A DNA stretch of 64,000 nt from Ptiloglossa arizonensis. Lineage: Eukaryota > Arthropoda > Insecta > Hymenoptera > Colletidae. The notes under the pieces are model-generated. The model had not been told where the DNA came from and made no database searches. It worked only from the letters and a program-made list of their open reading frames with translations. How positions within the stretch are numbered: position 1 is the first letter of the stretch; each line of letters starts with the position of its first letter. Shown here in pieces: positions 1 through 11,835 of the stretch. The position numbers and the translations under genes are program-made. The stretch spans positions 9,738,001-9,802,000 of the forward strand of contig NC_135054.1 in assembly GCF_051014685.1 (NCBI RefSeq), given 5' to 3'.

Positions 1-1180
1 ATTTGTATCAGGGCTACATTGTCGATATTCTTCTAATATTAGTAATATATTTCGCTTATTTATTTTTTTGTAAGGGTTTAATGTTGCATCGACGACTGGG
101 TCTTCAAATTTTATCAACTATGTTTGAGTTTTTAAGTATTGGATGGTATTTTTTATCTGTTCCTGTGAGATTAGGGCAATGTTCACATTGATTTCAAGCC
201 TGCATTTTTGTGATTTGGATCTTCTGTATTCGTATAGTAGGTGATGAATTGTTAAGGGATTGTGATAGGTATTGCAATGTGACATGATCTCGAGAGTCGT
301 TTTCTTAGACAATTTTTAAGACGTAAACCTTCGCAGGAAAAATGGATGTTTGATTGGATAGGCGTTATTTAATTATCTTGTTTTTAGTGACAATGTCGTA
401 TCCTACGTTTTGATTGGATTTTGAGGTATCTGTATATACTTTATTGTGGAAGTATATTACACTTTTGGTCTTTCTTCAAATCAAATAGATCTGAATTTAT
501 CAGAGCTGTTTTGATGTTTCATGGGACTATCTTTTCTTGTTTACGTTTATTGCAGTAGTTTCTCCTATTGCAAAATAGACAAACTCAAACGCTATTTTAT
601 GTAAGTGTAGAAACTTACATTTATATTACAATTGAAGGAATTATTAGAAAATATTAATTACCAATCATCGAACGCGATAAAGATAACTTGTACTACAACT
701 TACATGTAAAGCAGCGTGTATTAATCGTAAAGAATAATTGCTATAATTTGTTGTCTTCTTTTTCAGACGATAAATCTTCAACAAAACAATTTCACAGTGA
801 ATATCGGCTTGTTGTCGTAAAAAACTCAAATTACCATAGTATTATTGTTAAATGAGAGCAACAATTTACCACATGGTGACTAATTTTACACCCGCACGTT
901 TATTGAATTAATATAGCGTGAATTCAACTGTGCTCGAAGTATAATAAAATACTATTACAGAAATCCAAATCAATTTATTATTTTCGATAGAAATTATGCC
1001 TATTCGAAATTCAAATTCACCATAACTGTTTAAATGGTCCCCATAATAAATCAGAAATTGTTTTATCTAATACGATCCAGATAAACATAAACTGTGATAA
1101 TCTAACGATGCAACTTCAATCCGCTAAAAATGCAATCGACGTGCATTCAAGTTCTTATTCCGAACTATATTCTTATAAAT
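1..1180. other. AT-rich stretch, no gene recognised
   Basis: Only short open frames are present and none resembles a protein family I can name. A minus-strand frame of about 64 codons at 118-312 is not recognisable. No RNA gene or terminal inverted repeat is evident. Confidence 0.5.
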
Positions 1181-1184
1181 GATT

Positions 1185-1850
1185 TAATTCATAATTGTTT
1201 TGTTGAAGATCTAGCGTTGGAAGAAAAGAAAAACAAAGTATGTACTAGGTTGTTCAATGTGTCAAAATCATGTGTACATAGACATTTGAAGAAAATGGAA
1301 ACAATGCCAAAGTTGAACTCACGGAACGTAATTGCACGTTACGAAACAGAACTCTTTCTGAAACGTACAGTAACTGAAGTTGAAAAATGGATCATATACG
1401 AAAGTTCCCAAAGGAAACGAACTTGGATCGAAAAAGAAAATTCAGCAGAATTAATGCCAGCCTGTACTGTGTTCAACTTGAAAAATTAAAAGGAAAACGT
1501 ACAAAACTTACAAATTGTAGTAATATGATTTTCCATCGCAACACCAGACTGCATTATGCATTGCATCTATATCGCACAAAATATAGAAAAAAAATTACAT
1601 GAATTTGGTTGATAAATTTTATCTCATCCACCATATTCTCTGGACATTGCACCATTGGACCTCTACTTGATCCAATTATTACCACATTATTTGGCTAACA
1701 AGAAATTTGACAATGTGAACGCAATAAAAAATACTTTACATAAATACTTCGACGATAAACGAAAGAAATTTTATACTAATAGGATCATGTCATTGCCTAG
1801 AGAATGAGAAGAGATTATGCAAAGAAGGAGCAATTACATATTTTCGTAAG
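1185..1850 (+). mobile_element. Degraded mariner transposase remnant
   Basis: Conceptual translation in shifting frames gives recognisable mariner transposase pieces in the right order. First comes the helix-turn-helix region with the VSKSCVHRHLKKM stretch (about 1257-1296), then a degenerate DEKWI-type block reading VEKWIIY, where the first catalytic Asp has been lost. The C-terminal block around 1623-1848 matches the HPPYSPDLAPSD region followed by the LANKKFDNV and KKFYTN segments typical of the family. Frameshifts and stops, and a collapsed middle without the second catalytic Asp, show it is dead. No intact terminal inverted repeats were found. Family assignment is by motif resemblance, not by database search. 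Confidence 0.8.
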
Positions 1851-3000
1851 CTTCATAGGTAAGATTAAAATGTTATTTTATGCGATAGTTAAATAAATGG
1901 CACGAACTTATGGGACGACCTAATACATCTAAGAAACTATAATTTTCCGAAAAGAAAGTAATCAGAATTTTTGTGTAATAGCGTTACGAAGATATGTTAG
2001 AGATTATATATGTAGTGAATAAAATTTCCAAAGTTTATCCAAAATGCAGCGCGGGTTTTCAATGCCCAATCAATTTAAACATTTTCAGGCAGCATTTTTT
2101 CGCCCGGTGTCACAATTTTTGGATGTGTAACAGTAAAGAAACACGACTAAAAGTTTCAAACCTCATAGTTAAAGGGCACCCTAGTGTATTTACTTGAGTA
2201 CTTGAGTTGCATTCCCAAATACGTTTCATTTTTCTTACCTGATACAGTTGCATACAAATTCAATTATCATCGGTAATATAAAAGAGGGAAATGGAAAGAA
2301 TTCCTCTGTTAACAAGGTGAAATGTAAAAAAACAAAAGGTAACCGATATCTAAATTTCTTTGAAGTTTATCAGTTATCCATTGTAACGAAATATGATATT
2401 GTTGAAATTAACCGCGTGTGTGTTTGTCTTTTTACCAATGACCATATTAATCTTATTCGTTTGTATTGTTTCAGAGTCTTTGCAATTGTTGTCCCATCTT
2501 GGTGAGTGGCCTTTTATTCATGCAGTATTATGAACTTGCGTGCCAAATAAACGTAGATGCAACTCTAGTCGAAGAAACCAACTTCGCTTGCGATGTATCG
2601 TGGTAAATAGTGTTTTCGTGATCTGTAAAACCATAGTGCATTGTACAGGGGTACTTTACGCTCTCGTGATGTATTGCTAGTATAATAGTTATTGGATTCA
2701 AAATTGCGATACAAAAATATTCAAGGTTTGATGCAAAGTAACTTCCGGGTAACTCGGCTATACGTGAGTTATAGTAATACGACCGAAAACCATAGTTGTA
2801 AGCTACAATCATATCTCCAAATAGTAATTGGTAGCTATGGGAAATTAATTTTATTTCAATACCAGACACTACAATCGATACTTAAATCGAATTTGTTATA
2901 AATTATTAAAAATGTTTAGAATAGAATTCCTCAGACACAAAAGTCCTGTATTTATTAACTCTTGTACGACGAATAGAAGGTCATTTTGATCTAGAAAAGG
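1851..3000. other. AT-rich spacer, no gene recognised
   Basis: Open frames of 67-113 codons on both strands (for example 1994-2197, 2248-2505 and 2528-2869 minus) show no recognisable domain and look like chance frames in AT-rich DNA. Confidence 0.45.
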
Positions 3001-3002
3001 TG

Positions 3003-3143
3003 TTTATGGCGTTAGGCTTATGTTACGGGTGCTACTTGCCATAAACAACAAGTTGAAGGAGCCTCATTTTTTCCCTAACACGTAATTTTTATGAGAAACC
3101 CACGTCTCATCTTGATGATAAACCTTCACTCCGCAAAAAGACT
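3003..3143 (-). mobile_element. Possible short DDE transposase fragment
   Basis: Read on the minus strand, this stretch gives a VYHQDETWVSHKNY block. That resembles the first catalytic segment (Y-x-DETW-V) of some Tc1/IS630-like transposases. It is followed by a stop and no further motif. The fragment is short, so chance resemblance is possible. Confidence 0.3.
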
Positions 3144-3628
3144 ATATTTTTATTGAGAATCGTAAAAACTCTCAGGACAAATGATAAACATTTATCAATT
3201 TTGTGTCTTGTCTTGTACCAATCCTATGCATGTTCTTCACACTTTGCAGTAAAATTTAGCGAATTTCCAACACGTACATATGTGTATTATACGTTTGTGA
3301 TTTTCGTTTTATTTTATTTCATTCAATTTACACTATTATATAATGGAGTATTTTGTGTATCAATATTTTTTATTGAACAAGATTGAAGATAAGTCCAAAT
3401 ACCTTATTTATGGATGCAGAATAAAATTAACAGTTGAGTTATTTCGATCAATTAATATATTGTAGAACATTTTAAAAATCAGGACAGATAAAGTCTATAT
3501 TTAGAAATTTTTATTTTAAACTATAAGGAGAATTATGCTGCTAATTTGACGCAACACTTACATACCATCGTCGAAATAAATTTACAATAATTACCATGTG
3601 AAAGGAAACGCGGAAAAGAAGGTCAATT

Positions 3629-3955
3629 TCAGTTTTTTAAGTAGAACGTTTGATATTTCTTTCCGAATTCGAATAAACCATTAAATTCTGCGTAAAAAAG
3701 TATTTTATCGAATTCTGGTATAATATCGATCAATTTTATTCCTTCTAGTGATCCATTTTTGAAGTACGACCCAATGATTCGGTGTTCAATTATGCTGCAC
3801 CGAACGTTCAGATTCCACCGGCATCTACAATTAATTTCTCGAAGCCAATGAGAATTTTCTATTGTCCAGTAGTGCATACTGTTAAATTTACTTTCCACAA
3901 TTTGTGAAAGTAACTTCATCAGTCCATAGAACGGTTGTGGAAATGTTCCATTTGT
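3629..3955 (-). mobile_element. Tc1/IS630-type DDE transposase remnant
   Basis: A minus-strand frame of 96 codons contains an HYWTIENSHWLRE block and an RCRWNLNVRCSIIEHRIIG block. These correspond to the region just after the first catalytic Asp in insect Tc1/IS630-superfamily transposases (HYW..ENPHW, then RRW..NVW.GII...IIGP.F). Upstream, in another frame, TDEVTFTN matches the preceding catalytic DE.TF segment, so the copy is frameshifted. N- and C-terminal parts and the terminal repeats were not found. A dead fragment is the best explanation. Confidence 0.7.
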
Positions 3956-5002
3956 ATCCTATATTCGATGTAGAAATCACTCGCAAAATTGTACGCGCTT
4001 ATTAATCTCGTCCATGTATTACTAGTGTACCGATAAGTATGAAACTTCTTAGAACGAAGAATATAGGAAACATCGTATAAAATCTGCCCTGTACTAGTAT
4101 ATTGTTTATGGAGAATTGCTGTTAAGATACGTACTTCGTCATACGTACATTTTATTTAAAAAACTGAAAATAATCTATGTCTCTATGAAAAGGCAAGACC
4201 CACTTTATAGACAGTGTGATTTACCTAAACCTTATTACAAATTACCTATTAAAAAACGTGGTCAAAATGATAACCGTTGGCAACTAAACATTTTTGCAAT
4301 CCAAGAATAATATTTTGATGCAGTAATGTAATAAATATTTATTTCTACAATGTAAATATTTTATTAAATCTAAACATTATTCAACTTATAGATGTTATAA
4401 ATTTTAGTCTTATAAACATTTTGTGGAGAATCAAAACAAAGGATAATTCGAAAAAATAAAAGAAGACTATCTGATATCTGAAAGACATTTCAATGAGAAT
4501 TCTATCAATATGTAAATACACACAGTATTGGATTTTTTTTATATGAATTACTTTACAAAAGGTTATCTGTAATCGACATAATCGTAAATACGATAAAATG
4601 GTACGAAAAAATTCGACTCGTTAACCTCTTCCACTCTGTAAAAAAAAATACCATGGATTAAATAAATTACAAGAACCTAACTGCAATTGATTGCATAAAT
4701 ATCACTCCGCAAATATTTCGGTTCTAGTATCTTCTAAAGTAATCATTTTTACATAAATAGCTTAACATTTCTTTATAAAGAATGACAAGCCGAATCTATC
4801 GATGCGTTAAAAAATACATCATTTTATTTAAAAACAAAAAAAATTTGACCTTCGTACATCTACACGTACATCTACTAAAATTCTAGTCATATCGAACAAT
4901 ATCCCCTCGAAAACATTCAACCTTTCTGCAAAACTTGTTTCGATATAATTAACAGTTTCGAAAATATTTCAACATTCAGTCTTAAGTGACTCACACTCTG
5001 TA
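3956..5002. other. AT-rich spacer, nothing recognised
   Basis: No supported gene, RNA or repeat boundary was seen here. Short frames near 4116-4310 have no recognisable motif. Confidence 0.45.
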
Positions 5003-5222
5003 TAATAGGTTGCTCAATAAGTTTTTCGATAAGAAGTGGAGTTATTAGGTTCGTCGTTTTATTTTTCCAAAGCTTGCACTACTGTTTGATGAACATGTGT
5101 GAAGTTTCATGTATAATAGATCTATCGACTCATTCGTATATTTACAGTTGTTCAAAGTTGAAGTGTCATAGTATTTTTTTACAATGGAAAAAACGACAAA
5201 ACTTATTGAACAATCTAGTGTA
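5003..5222. mobile_element. Internally deleted mariner MITE, about 215 bp
   Basis: The left end reads GGTTGCTCAATAAGTTTTTC and the right end is its near reverse complement (AAAACTTATTGAACAATC), giving terminal inverted repeats of about 20-28 bp in a TA-rich target. The interior ends in an ACAATGGAAAAA stretch that looks like the start of a transposase frame fused directly to the 3' terminal repeat, as expected for an internal deletion of an autonomous mariner. A second copy of the same deletion product lies at about 62,811-63,018, so this form was itself mobilised. Confidence 0.75.
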
Positions 5223-5691
5223 TATATATTGCCACGCAGACTGAACATTGTTTCCGTTCCTCCTTGAAAACTATGAATAGATCAATTTTTCTCCATATTT
5301 GGGGCACATACGACGTATCTACTGGCTAGTATTCTTTGATTGCGAATGAAACGCCGAATGAATGATGAGCGAGAACGGAACGCGGAAATAAAAGAGACAG
5401 TGATACAGACAGAGAGATTTGCCCTACAATGGTCATGACGAGCCAGTTCAATTGACATTTACTACAGTTTAAAACAACGTTGTTGAATCGTGGCCTCGTG
5501 AGACCTCTAGGGTTCTTCCACTCCTGCCTGAACGTGACACTATACACACATTGTGCCTGGTGTTAATCCTGTGTTAGACGAATGATTTTTCGTTGCACGA
5601 TCGTATGTTTTTCATTATTCTTCCAATTAGGGTGTAACATACGAACATTCACTGTTCTCACGCTTGTCTGGCAGTAAACTTACATTTAATT

Positions 5692-5912
5692 GGTTGTTCG
5701 ATAAGTTTTGTCGAACAGTATAATACTAGGTTGCTCTATAAATTGAACAGTACTAGGTTGTTCAATAAGTTTTGTCGTTCGACAAATAAAATTTATTGAG
5801 CAACCGTTCGACACGGTTTATTGAGTCGTTCGACAAAACTTATTGAACAATATAGTACCAGGTTGCTCAATAAGTTTTATCGAACGACAAAACTTATTGA
5901 CAATCTAGTAAT
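5692..5912. mobile_element. Cluster of nested palindromic mariner-end MITEs
   Basis: At least five copies of the same mariner terminal repeat (GGTTGCTCAATAAGTTTTGT and variants) occur here in both orientations within 220 bp. Several form near-perfect palindromes of the type terminal repeat, short GTCGTTCGAC centre, inverted terminal repeat. Copies sit inside or next to one another. There is no coding content. Confidence 0.75.
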
Positions 5913-7085
5913 GAGCTTCCTTAATCTTTAGCACTGTGCAATTTGTCTGATAAATCAGGTATACCATTGTACTTTGTAATGTGGGGGAAGGAATAATTGG
6001 AAAAAATTACTACTTTGGTAAATATAAGACATTGAATATCGCACAAGATACTTATTTGATAATTAATTCTTAGATTCTTCAATTCTGGCAGAGCATAAAA
6101 TTTGAAAAAGATTGTGTATAATAGTAACCATAATGCGCACTCACTGTAAAAATATAGATCTAGTTTCGCGATAGCTTCGATAAAAAGAAACCAGTTTAAT
6201 TTTAATCACTTTCTTGCATTTTTATTTTATACAACTTGGATTTTTATTTTCATTTGAAAGTTAGACAAACTTCCATAATATATGTGCACCTGTGCATCTG
6301 ATTCTTTTTTTTTTTAATTTTGTATCCAATAGGATAAGAAAAATGTGACAAAAACACGATTTTCAATTTTTATTAAATTAATGTAGAAGTATACAAACAA
6401 TGTGACTACGATAGTGAAGAAACGCAAATGCTATGCAAATATTGTCAAATTCTATTCGTTGTAAGATCATCGCTGCCCCCAACAACTGTCTAGGGTTGAT
6501 ACTGTAGATTAATGCGGTATATTCAAACAATCAGAAAGTGTTTAATATTATTGAAGCCCTGTCAAGATATTGAGACGTACGGGTATATAAACAATACTAC
6601 GCAATATTCCAAAAATATATTGTACGCACATATATCATATGAGGAGAGCAGTTAGATATTATCTGAATAATATTGAACTGTCTATGTGAATCGCCACATC
6701 TGAATATTATTGGTACAATATTATTGTTTCAATAACATTGATCGTGTGTGGGTACCTTAATGCCCTGCTTGACCTCGAACGGCGATCTTATAATAAAGAT
6801 TTGTTTTAAATCAATCATAAATACAAGCTTTAATAAGCTAATCTACATATTCGTATATTATCTAGCAATCGTACGGTTTAAGGAAGCAAGTCATAAATTA
6901 AACAAAAAAAAGTATTTATTCAGAATTCGAGGTTCGAAACTCTTTCGGTTAAATCCTGAACAGATATTTATGATAATTGTACGCAACTTGAAATTTCATT
7001 GTATTTTGTATATTTTCTTTTTATGAAGATAACTGAATAATATTACTAATACACTTTCACAGGGTTAATACTAGTTCTAATAAAT
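5913..7085. other. AT-rich spacer, nothing recognised
   Basis: No gene-like frame has recognisable content. The 92-codon frame at 6748-7026 looks like chance. Confidence 0.45.
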
Positions 7086-7087
7086 TT

Positions 7088-7743
7088 ATGTCTCCCAATC
7101 GCACACTCAAGATCGAAAAAACGATCAGAAAAGTTAGTCCATGCTGGGTTCCCACGAACCCGAACGACACTAACTGTAATCTCAATCACAATAATAATCA
7201 TCTCTTCAGCTCTATGTTTAATTTACATGAATTTAATCTCGATCTCAACAACTGTAGTCCCAAAACCACTACCAACCCCGATAAGATAGAGTGCTGCCGT
7301 ATTGCTAAGCTTCTCTTCAAGTTAAAGCTTATTTTGATTGACATTCTAAACGATATCTATATAAACTTCGAATTTTCTCCATCCTGGTAAAACGGTCTCA
7401 GCTTCCTCATTGATAAAACCGATAGCGATAATGTTAGACCCAAATTACTCAACTTGTGTCTTTGTAAGATGTTTGAGAAAAAGATTGAGTTAAGACTGCA
7501 GCATTAGTTACAAAGAATAGATTTCTTCGTCGCATCACAAGCTGGATTAAAACCTTAGAGATTCTATTCTGACTAGCTTACTTTGCTTACCCTTGCAATA
7601 GAAGAAGCTTTTCATACGAATGAAAATCTTCTCTTCTGTTTTCTTAATGTGAAAAGGGCTTTTAACAGTGCCTTAAGTGTTTCGTTCGACTCTTTGAATT
7701 TATCCATTTCACTACGACCCATCTCACTCTTTCGTGTATATTA
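7088..7743 (+). mobile_element. Non-LTR retrotransposon (LINE) remnant with reverse-transcriptase motifs
   Basis: From about 7420 the translation gives the ordered early reverse-transcriptase motifs of jockey/R1-like non-LTR elements: a RPKLLNLCLCKMFEKKIELRL segment (compare RPISLL...KxFE..I..RL), then SQAGLKP (compare QAGFR), then LAIEEAF...LLFCFLNVKRAFNSAL (compare the FLDIKGAFDNV catalytic block). Here the catalytic FLD has become FLN, and stops interrupt the frame. The open frame just upstream (7088-7390) may be the preceding linker. The element is dead and its 3' side meets a MITE at 7746. Confidence 0.7.
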
Positions 7744-7745
7744 TA

Positions 7746-7885
7746 TTGGGTTGTTCGGAGAGTCACTTCGTTTTCCAAAATGGAGAATATATAATTTAAT
7801 GAAATGTTTATACATTCTGAAAAAATCGTGTTTCATTTTCACCAAAAAAAAAAAAAAATACGAAATGACTTTCCGAACAACCCAA
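7746..7885. mobile_element. 140-bp mariner-type MITE with TA duplication
   Basis: The left end TTGGGTTGTTCGGAGAGTCA and the right end (reverse complement TTGGGTTGTTCGGAAAGTCA) form terminal inverted repeats of about 29 bp with a few mismatches, directly flanked by TA on both sides (7744-7745 and 7886-7887). These are classic mariner-type ends. The interior is non-coding and includes a run of about 15 A. It lies in or beside a degraded LINE. Confidence 0.9.
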
Positions 7886-7889
7886 TATT

Positions 7890-8400
7890 ATATATACCTT
7901 CTAGCACGTATCCACGCTGACTCTATAACAGCCAACGCAGCTACGCGCATGCGCGTGTACACTGGGGTGCCAGGAAACAACGCTCCCCCGGTTACCAAGA
8001 CCCATATGGGGCCCAAACACCTTAGACCCATCCCCGTTGTCCCAAAAAGGGACGTGTAGTGGACGATTAGAGGGACGACTCCTTGCTGCGATCTCTGCTT
8101 TCACGCTCACGCTTCTTTCTCGCAGTCTCCTACGATGTATCTAGTTCATAGAAAGAGACCACAACCTCCCACTTCCTTTCACTGTCGAACATAGAACTCA
8201 CCACACTCAGCAACGAGACCCTTCCAATTTTCTCCAACAGGACTCAACGCTCGATCACCTAGACAGGGCAAATCTCTAGAGTGTGTTGTACCGTGTTCTG
8301 ATCGCAATACTAGTGCCAGCAACGCGTCACACTTCCTTCCTAATGTAATACAGATATTAGAAGCAACCATGTTTGGACTTCAGAGTTAACCTGACTTAAA
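7890..8400. other. GC-richer unassigned block
   Basis: This block of about 500 bp is clearly richer in G and C than its flanks. It has several short overlapping frames on both strands and none is recognisable. It may be part of another old repeat or a regulatory island. No terminal repeats or splice-flanked exon could be defined. Confidence 0.35.
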
Positions 8401-9080
8401 AGTTAAACACTTTTTAGAGTTAACCTTGCACCAAACATAAAGTGTCAATGTAACTGCCTAGAGCAGCAGCTCAATCATATTATACGGTAATGTCCTTTGT
8501 ATGATCCTGGCAAATCGGACATAATTAGCCAGCTGTGCTCTAAAGATTATTTCTTTCCTTATACGATTAATGCTTTCCTCTTTCAACCACTTATAGTACC
8601 TATGGTGGTTATATTAAAATTCTTCAAAAAGCATGATCTCTATTTGAAATATTGCTCTATCCGTTGTACAAGTAATTATTAAGTTTACTACCTGTTCTAC
8701 GTACAATGTTTTGTTTGTTTTTAAATATATATATATATATACTCAAGCATTGCTTAACAAAAGAAAAGAATGGTTATAACAGAAAGAAACGAGATATTGC
8801 AGATATAGTACGTCGAGTGACGATACTTGAGACTCAGTATTTCAAGAAGATAATGCTATGATAAGAAAAGAAGTATGCAACCTATCAAATTTTACTTTCC
8901 GTAGTTTTCTTGTTATCTTTCTAAATATCGTACCATTGCATTCTTCAAATTCTTCCGATTAAAATGAATCCAAGTTCAACATAAGTTTCTATACACAATA
9001 GTTTTACCGAATAACTTAATACGCAAATAACTACTAACTAATGTATTTATCTGATTTTTAATAACTCATCCCTTCAACTA
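8401..9080. other. AT-rich spacer with AT microsatellite
   Basis: An (AT)n run lies near 8726-8741. Nothing else is recognisable. Confidence 0.5.
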
Positions 9081-9084
9081 GTTC

Positions 9085-9550
9085 TTTGTTACTTTTGAGC
9101 CAATGAAATTCCACTCCATAGTATTCTTCAGTTGTTTCTTATTTTTAATGGTACGATCCCACAAATGTTCGATCGGATTCATATCCGACGATCGAGGTGT
9201 ATTTAACTGTCTTGGTGCTGTTAATTTCTTGAAAAATGAAATTTTATACCCTAATATGTGGCCGGAGGTTATTTTGTACTACATGGGTTGAACTTTCGTT
9301 CAGACCGTTTGATATTTTCGCTATTAAATGTCAACCACAACGTAGGGTGCTGTTGACTCTAACGGTGTAAACGGAAACTCATCGAAAATCAATGCACCAC
9401 GAAACGCGTTAGAGCAAACAATGGAGTGAAGGAAATGAGTAGGAAACATAAGCCACGAGGTAAAAAACAGGGAATTTAAAACATAGATACTGGACATAGT
9501 GTCCGACAACTCCTGATTCAAAATCTAGACTTTTACCATGTTAAAAATTT
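9085..9550 (-). mobile_element. Tc1-like transposase remnant
   Basis: On the minus strand the stretch around 9105-9215 reads SSDMNPIEHLWDRTIKNKKQ, matching the SPDLNPIEHLWDELGRR catalytic region of Tc1 transposases with the final DDE Asp and Glu context kept. Further upstream on that strand (9330-9420) a DEFPFTPLES segment resembles the middle catalytic DESRF block. Frameshifts separate the pieces. No terminal repeats were found. Confidence 0.65.
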
Positions 9551-10935
9551 CAAATTCATACCCATCACTATTTATGTTTCGTCAACACGATCGACCGAGA
9601 CACGCAACTGAAAGGCCCAAGCGAGTGTTGCAAAATTGCACTTGCTGCAACCTTTTTCCCATCCGCTTTATTAATGAAGCGGATATAGGATTTTCTCCAC
9701 TGACTTTTCCAACTTTAATTTGAACTTTAACGGTAGTTTTTAGAGAATTTCGTAATCAAATCCATCAATACCGAAGGCTTAGTGGGCGTTCTTGGAATTA
9801 AATTCCACGAAGTTGGAATTAATTTTATCTAAAACTTCCCTATTTTGGTTTTCCCTTTAATGATTCTCAAACGCGTAAAAAAGTGTGATTTTAAACAATT
9901 TGAAGTTTAGAATTTTACCGAAGTTTCAAACGTACGTTTCACTTTAAAAATTTAAATTTGCAGCAAATTTTTTTAAATTTTTCTCTCTTTTCCATTCCTC
10001 GAAGACCACCTTTCTACATCTTTTAACCTTCTTGCGTTCCAAGTCCAACCAATGAACTGGATTTCCGTGATATTTATCGTTTGCAATTCTTTTCCTCAGC
10101 GTATTCAATTTAACAGCATTACGAGCAGTTTCAGTTCAATTTTGGTGTTGTTTACGTTCTTGTATTTGGACGTTATTTTGATAGCTATCTTAACTGAGTC
10201 TAGACAGATACACAGTCTTCCATTTGAGATGCGTGAAATACATCTGACTGCATTAGATTCCATAATGTTTGCAACAGCAATTACATAGACTTCACATTAC
10301 ATAGTCAATATTCCTTCTTTTAATTCCAAAACTATGATCTGTTCTTTTTTGGATTAGGGGCTGCTGGTAATGATCTCTGTGTACGATCGTCAGTTAGGTT
10401 CTGTGTTTGGTTGGAATGTGCTAAATTCATGATTTCTCTACTCAGAAATCATTTTGATTTTTTTATAATTATGCGACATTGGTCCTAGTTTACTACAAAA
10501 ATAATTTATACCTATTAAAAAATACATTGCAAGTGCAATGACAACCACACGGGATTCCGTGTGGATAACAAAGGCAGATGAATGGAAGAGGTAAAAGAAA
10601 GTGGAATTATAGATAATAAATGCCAATCGAATTGGTCTGTCAGGGTCATCAAGGGGTAACCTTCTCTACATATACTGGTGTCCCTTTCGTTTCCGCGTTC
10701 CGCTTTTGCTCAGTGTTTTATTCGCTCAATTTCTTATTCTAGACAAAGAATGTAAATTGGTGGACGTGCCAACTTTGTCTAAAATATGGAGGGAAGCCAT
10801 TTATTTATAGATTTAAAGATAGTATGTATTCTGCGCGACGAATGTTAGCATATATACACACACATGTATGTACATACGTAAAATATTTGTATATTTTCGA
10901 ATATCGATATCGATCACCGAACGCTTGGCGTTTAC
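9551..10935. other. AT-rich spacer, nothing recognised
   Basis: Short open frames (for example 10,052-10,288 plus) have no recognisable motif. Part of 9550-9720 could belong to the neighbouring Tc1 remnant, but no motif confirms it. Confidence 0.4.
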
Positions 10936-10937
10936 TT

Positions 10938-11228
10938 TAATGAATCTTCGAAGGTAAAAGGGTAAGTAAAGAAGAGAAAGCAAGAAGAGGCGAGTGTGGA
11001 AAAGAAGAAGTAGTATGAGGTAAAAGTGAAGCCAGTTAAGGTTGATGATATGTAATAAAAGAGATTGGTGCAGAAAAAAGTCACCAGAAGAAGATAGTAG
11101 GTAGAAACGAAGAAGAAAATAAAGATTAATAAATGGAAGGAATATTAGGAAAAAGAAGGAGAAGAGGTAAAGAAGATTTAGAGAAGTAGTGAGATGAGAA
11201 TGCTTTCGTAAGAAAGAGGAAAGAAAAG
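10938..11228 (+). repeat. Long purine-rich tract
   Basis: Nearly 290 bases of the plus strand consist mainly of A and G (AAGAAGAGG-type words) with few pyrimidines. The tract abuts a solo mariner terminal repeat at 11,229-11,252. The 140-codon minus-strand frame over it, rich in Leu, Phe and Ser, is a by-product of the strand asymmetry and not a gene. Confidence 0.6.
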
Positions 11229-11252
11229 TCGTCAAAACTTATTGAACAATCT
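11229..11252. mobile_element. Solo mariner terminal repeat
   Basis: GTCAAAACTTATTGAACAAT matches the right end of the MITEs at 5.2 and 5.9 kb. No partner end is visible nearby. Confidence 0.55.
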
Positions 11253-11714
11253 ATTATATTCAATGTATGTAAAAATGTTAAATAATATTTAAAATATACA
11301 TTATTATCGATGTTAAATTGAATACCAACATTAAAACTGAATATTTCTTTGGTGTAATAAATTTGTCCCGCTAGATTGCTAAAATATCATACTGTGACAC
11401 CATAAATATCTTTGTTGTGGAAAGTGTGATCTAACTACCCTCGGAAACGATGCGTATGAGCACTCTGGAAAGTAGATACCTATAGAGCATAGAACATTAT
11501 GCTGAGCATGCCTACTAATGATTGACCGCTACACTATTATGCAGTAATATCTTTCAACTTATAGCGATTTTTGCTTATCAAATTATAGGAAGATTATCTC
11601 CGTCACTTCCTGAAACTGCTGACTCGAAGCGAACTTCGGTGTTATTTACGAGCCATAATCGATGTTCACTTAAGTCACTAATGAGTAGACTGTGGATCTT
11701 TATGCAAAATCAAT

Positions 11715-11835
11715 GATCCAGCGTATGCAAAATATATAAAAAATATATGCAAAGTATATGCAAAATAGATGGTAATCGTGTGTAAAATATATGCAAAATA
11801 CATGATAATCGTGTGCAAAATGTATGCAAAATAAT
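11715..11835 (+). repeat. Imperfect tandem repeat around ATGCAAAATA
   Basis: Units such as TATGCAAAATA and GTGTGCAAAAT, with ATGRTAATCGTG spacers, recur over about 120 bp. The 74-codon minus-strand frame with repeated YFAYILHT units is an effect of this repeat. Confidence 0.6.

Noticed and set aside
6925..6960. GAGGTTCGAAACTC resembling a tRNA T-arm
   Set aside because: No acceptor stem, D-arm or anticodon arm could be placed around it.
10813..11235. 140-codon minus-strand frame rich in Leu, Phe and Ser, resembling a membrane protein
   Set aside because: It is the complement of a polypurine tract. The hydrophobic composition follows from pyrimidine-rich codons.
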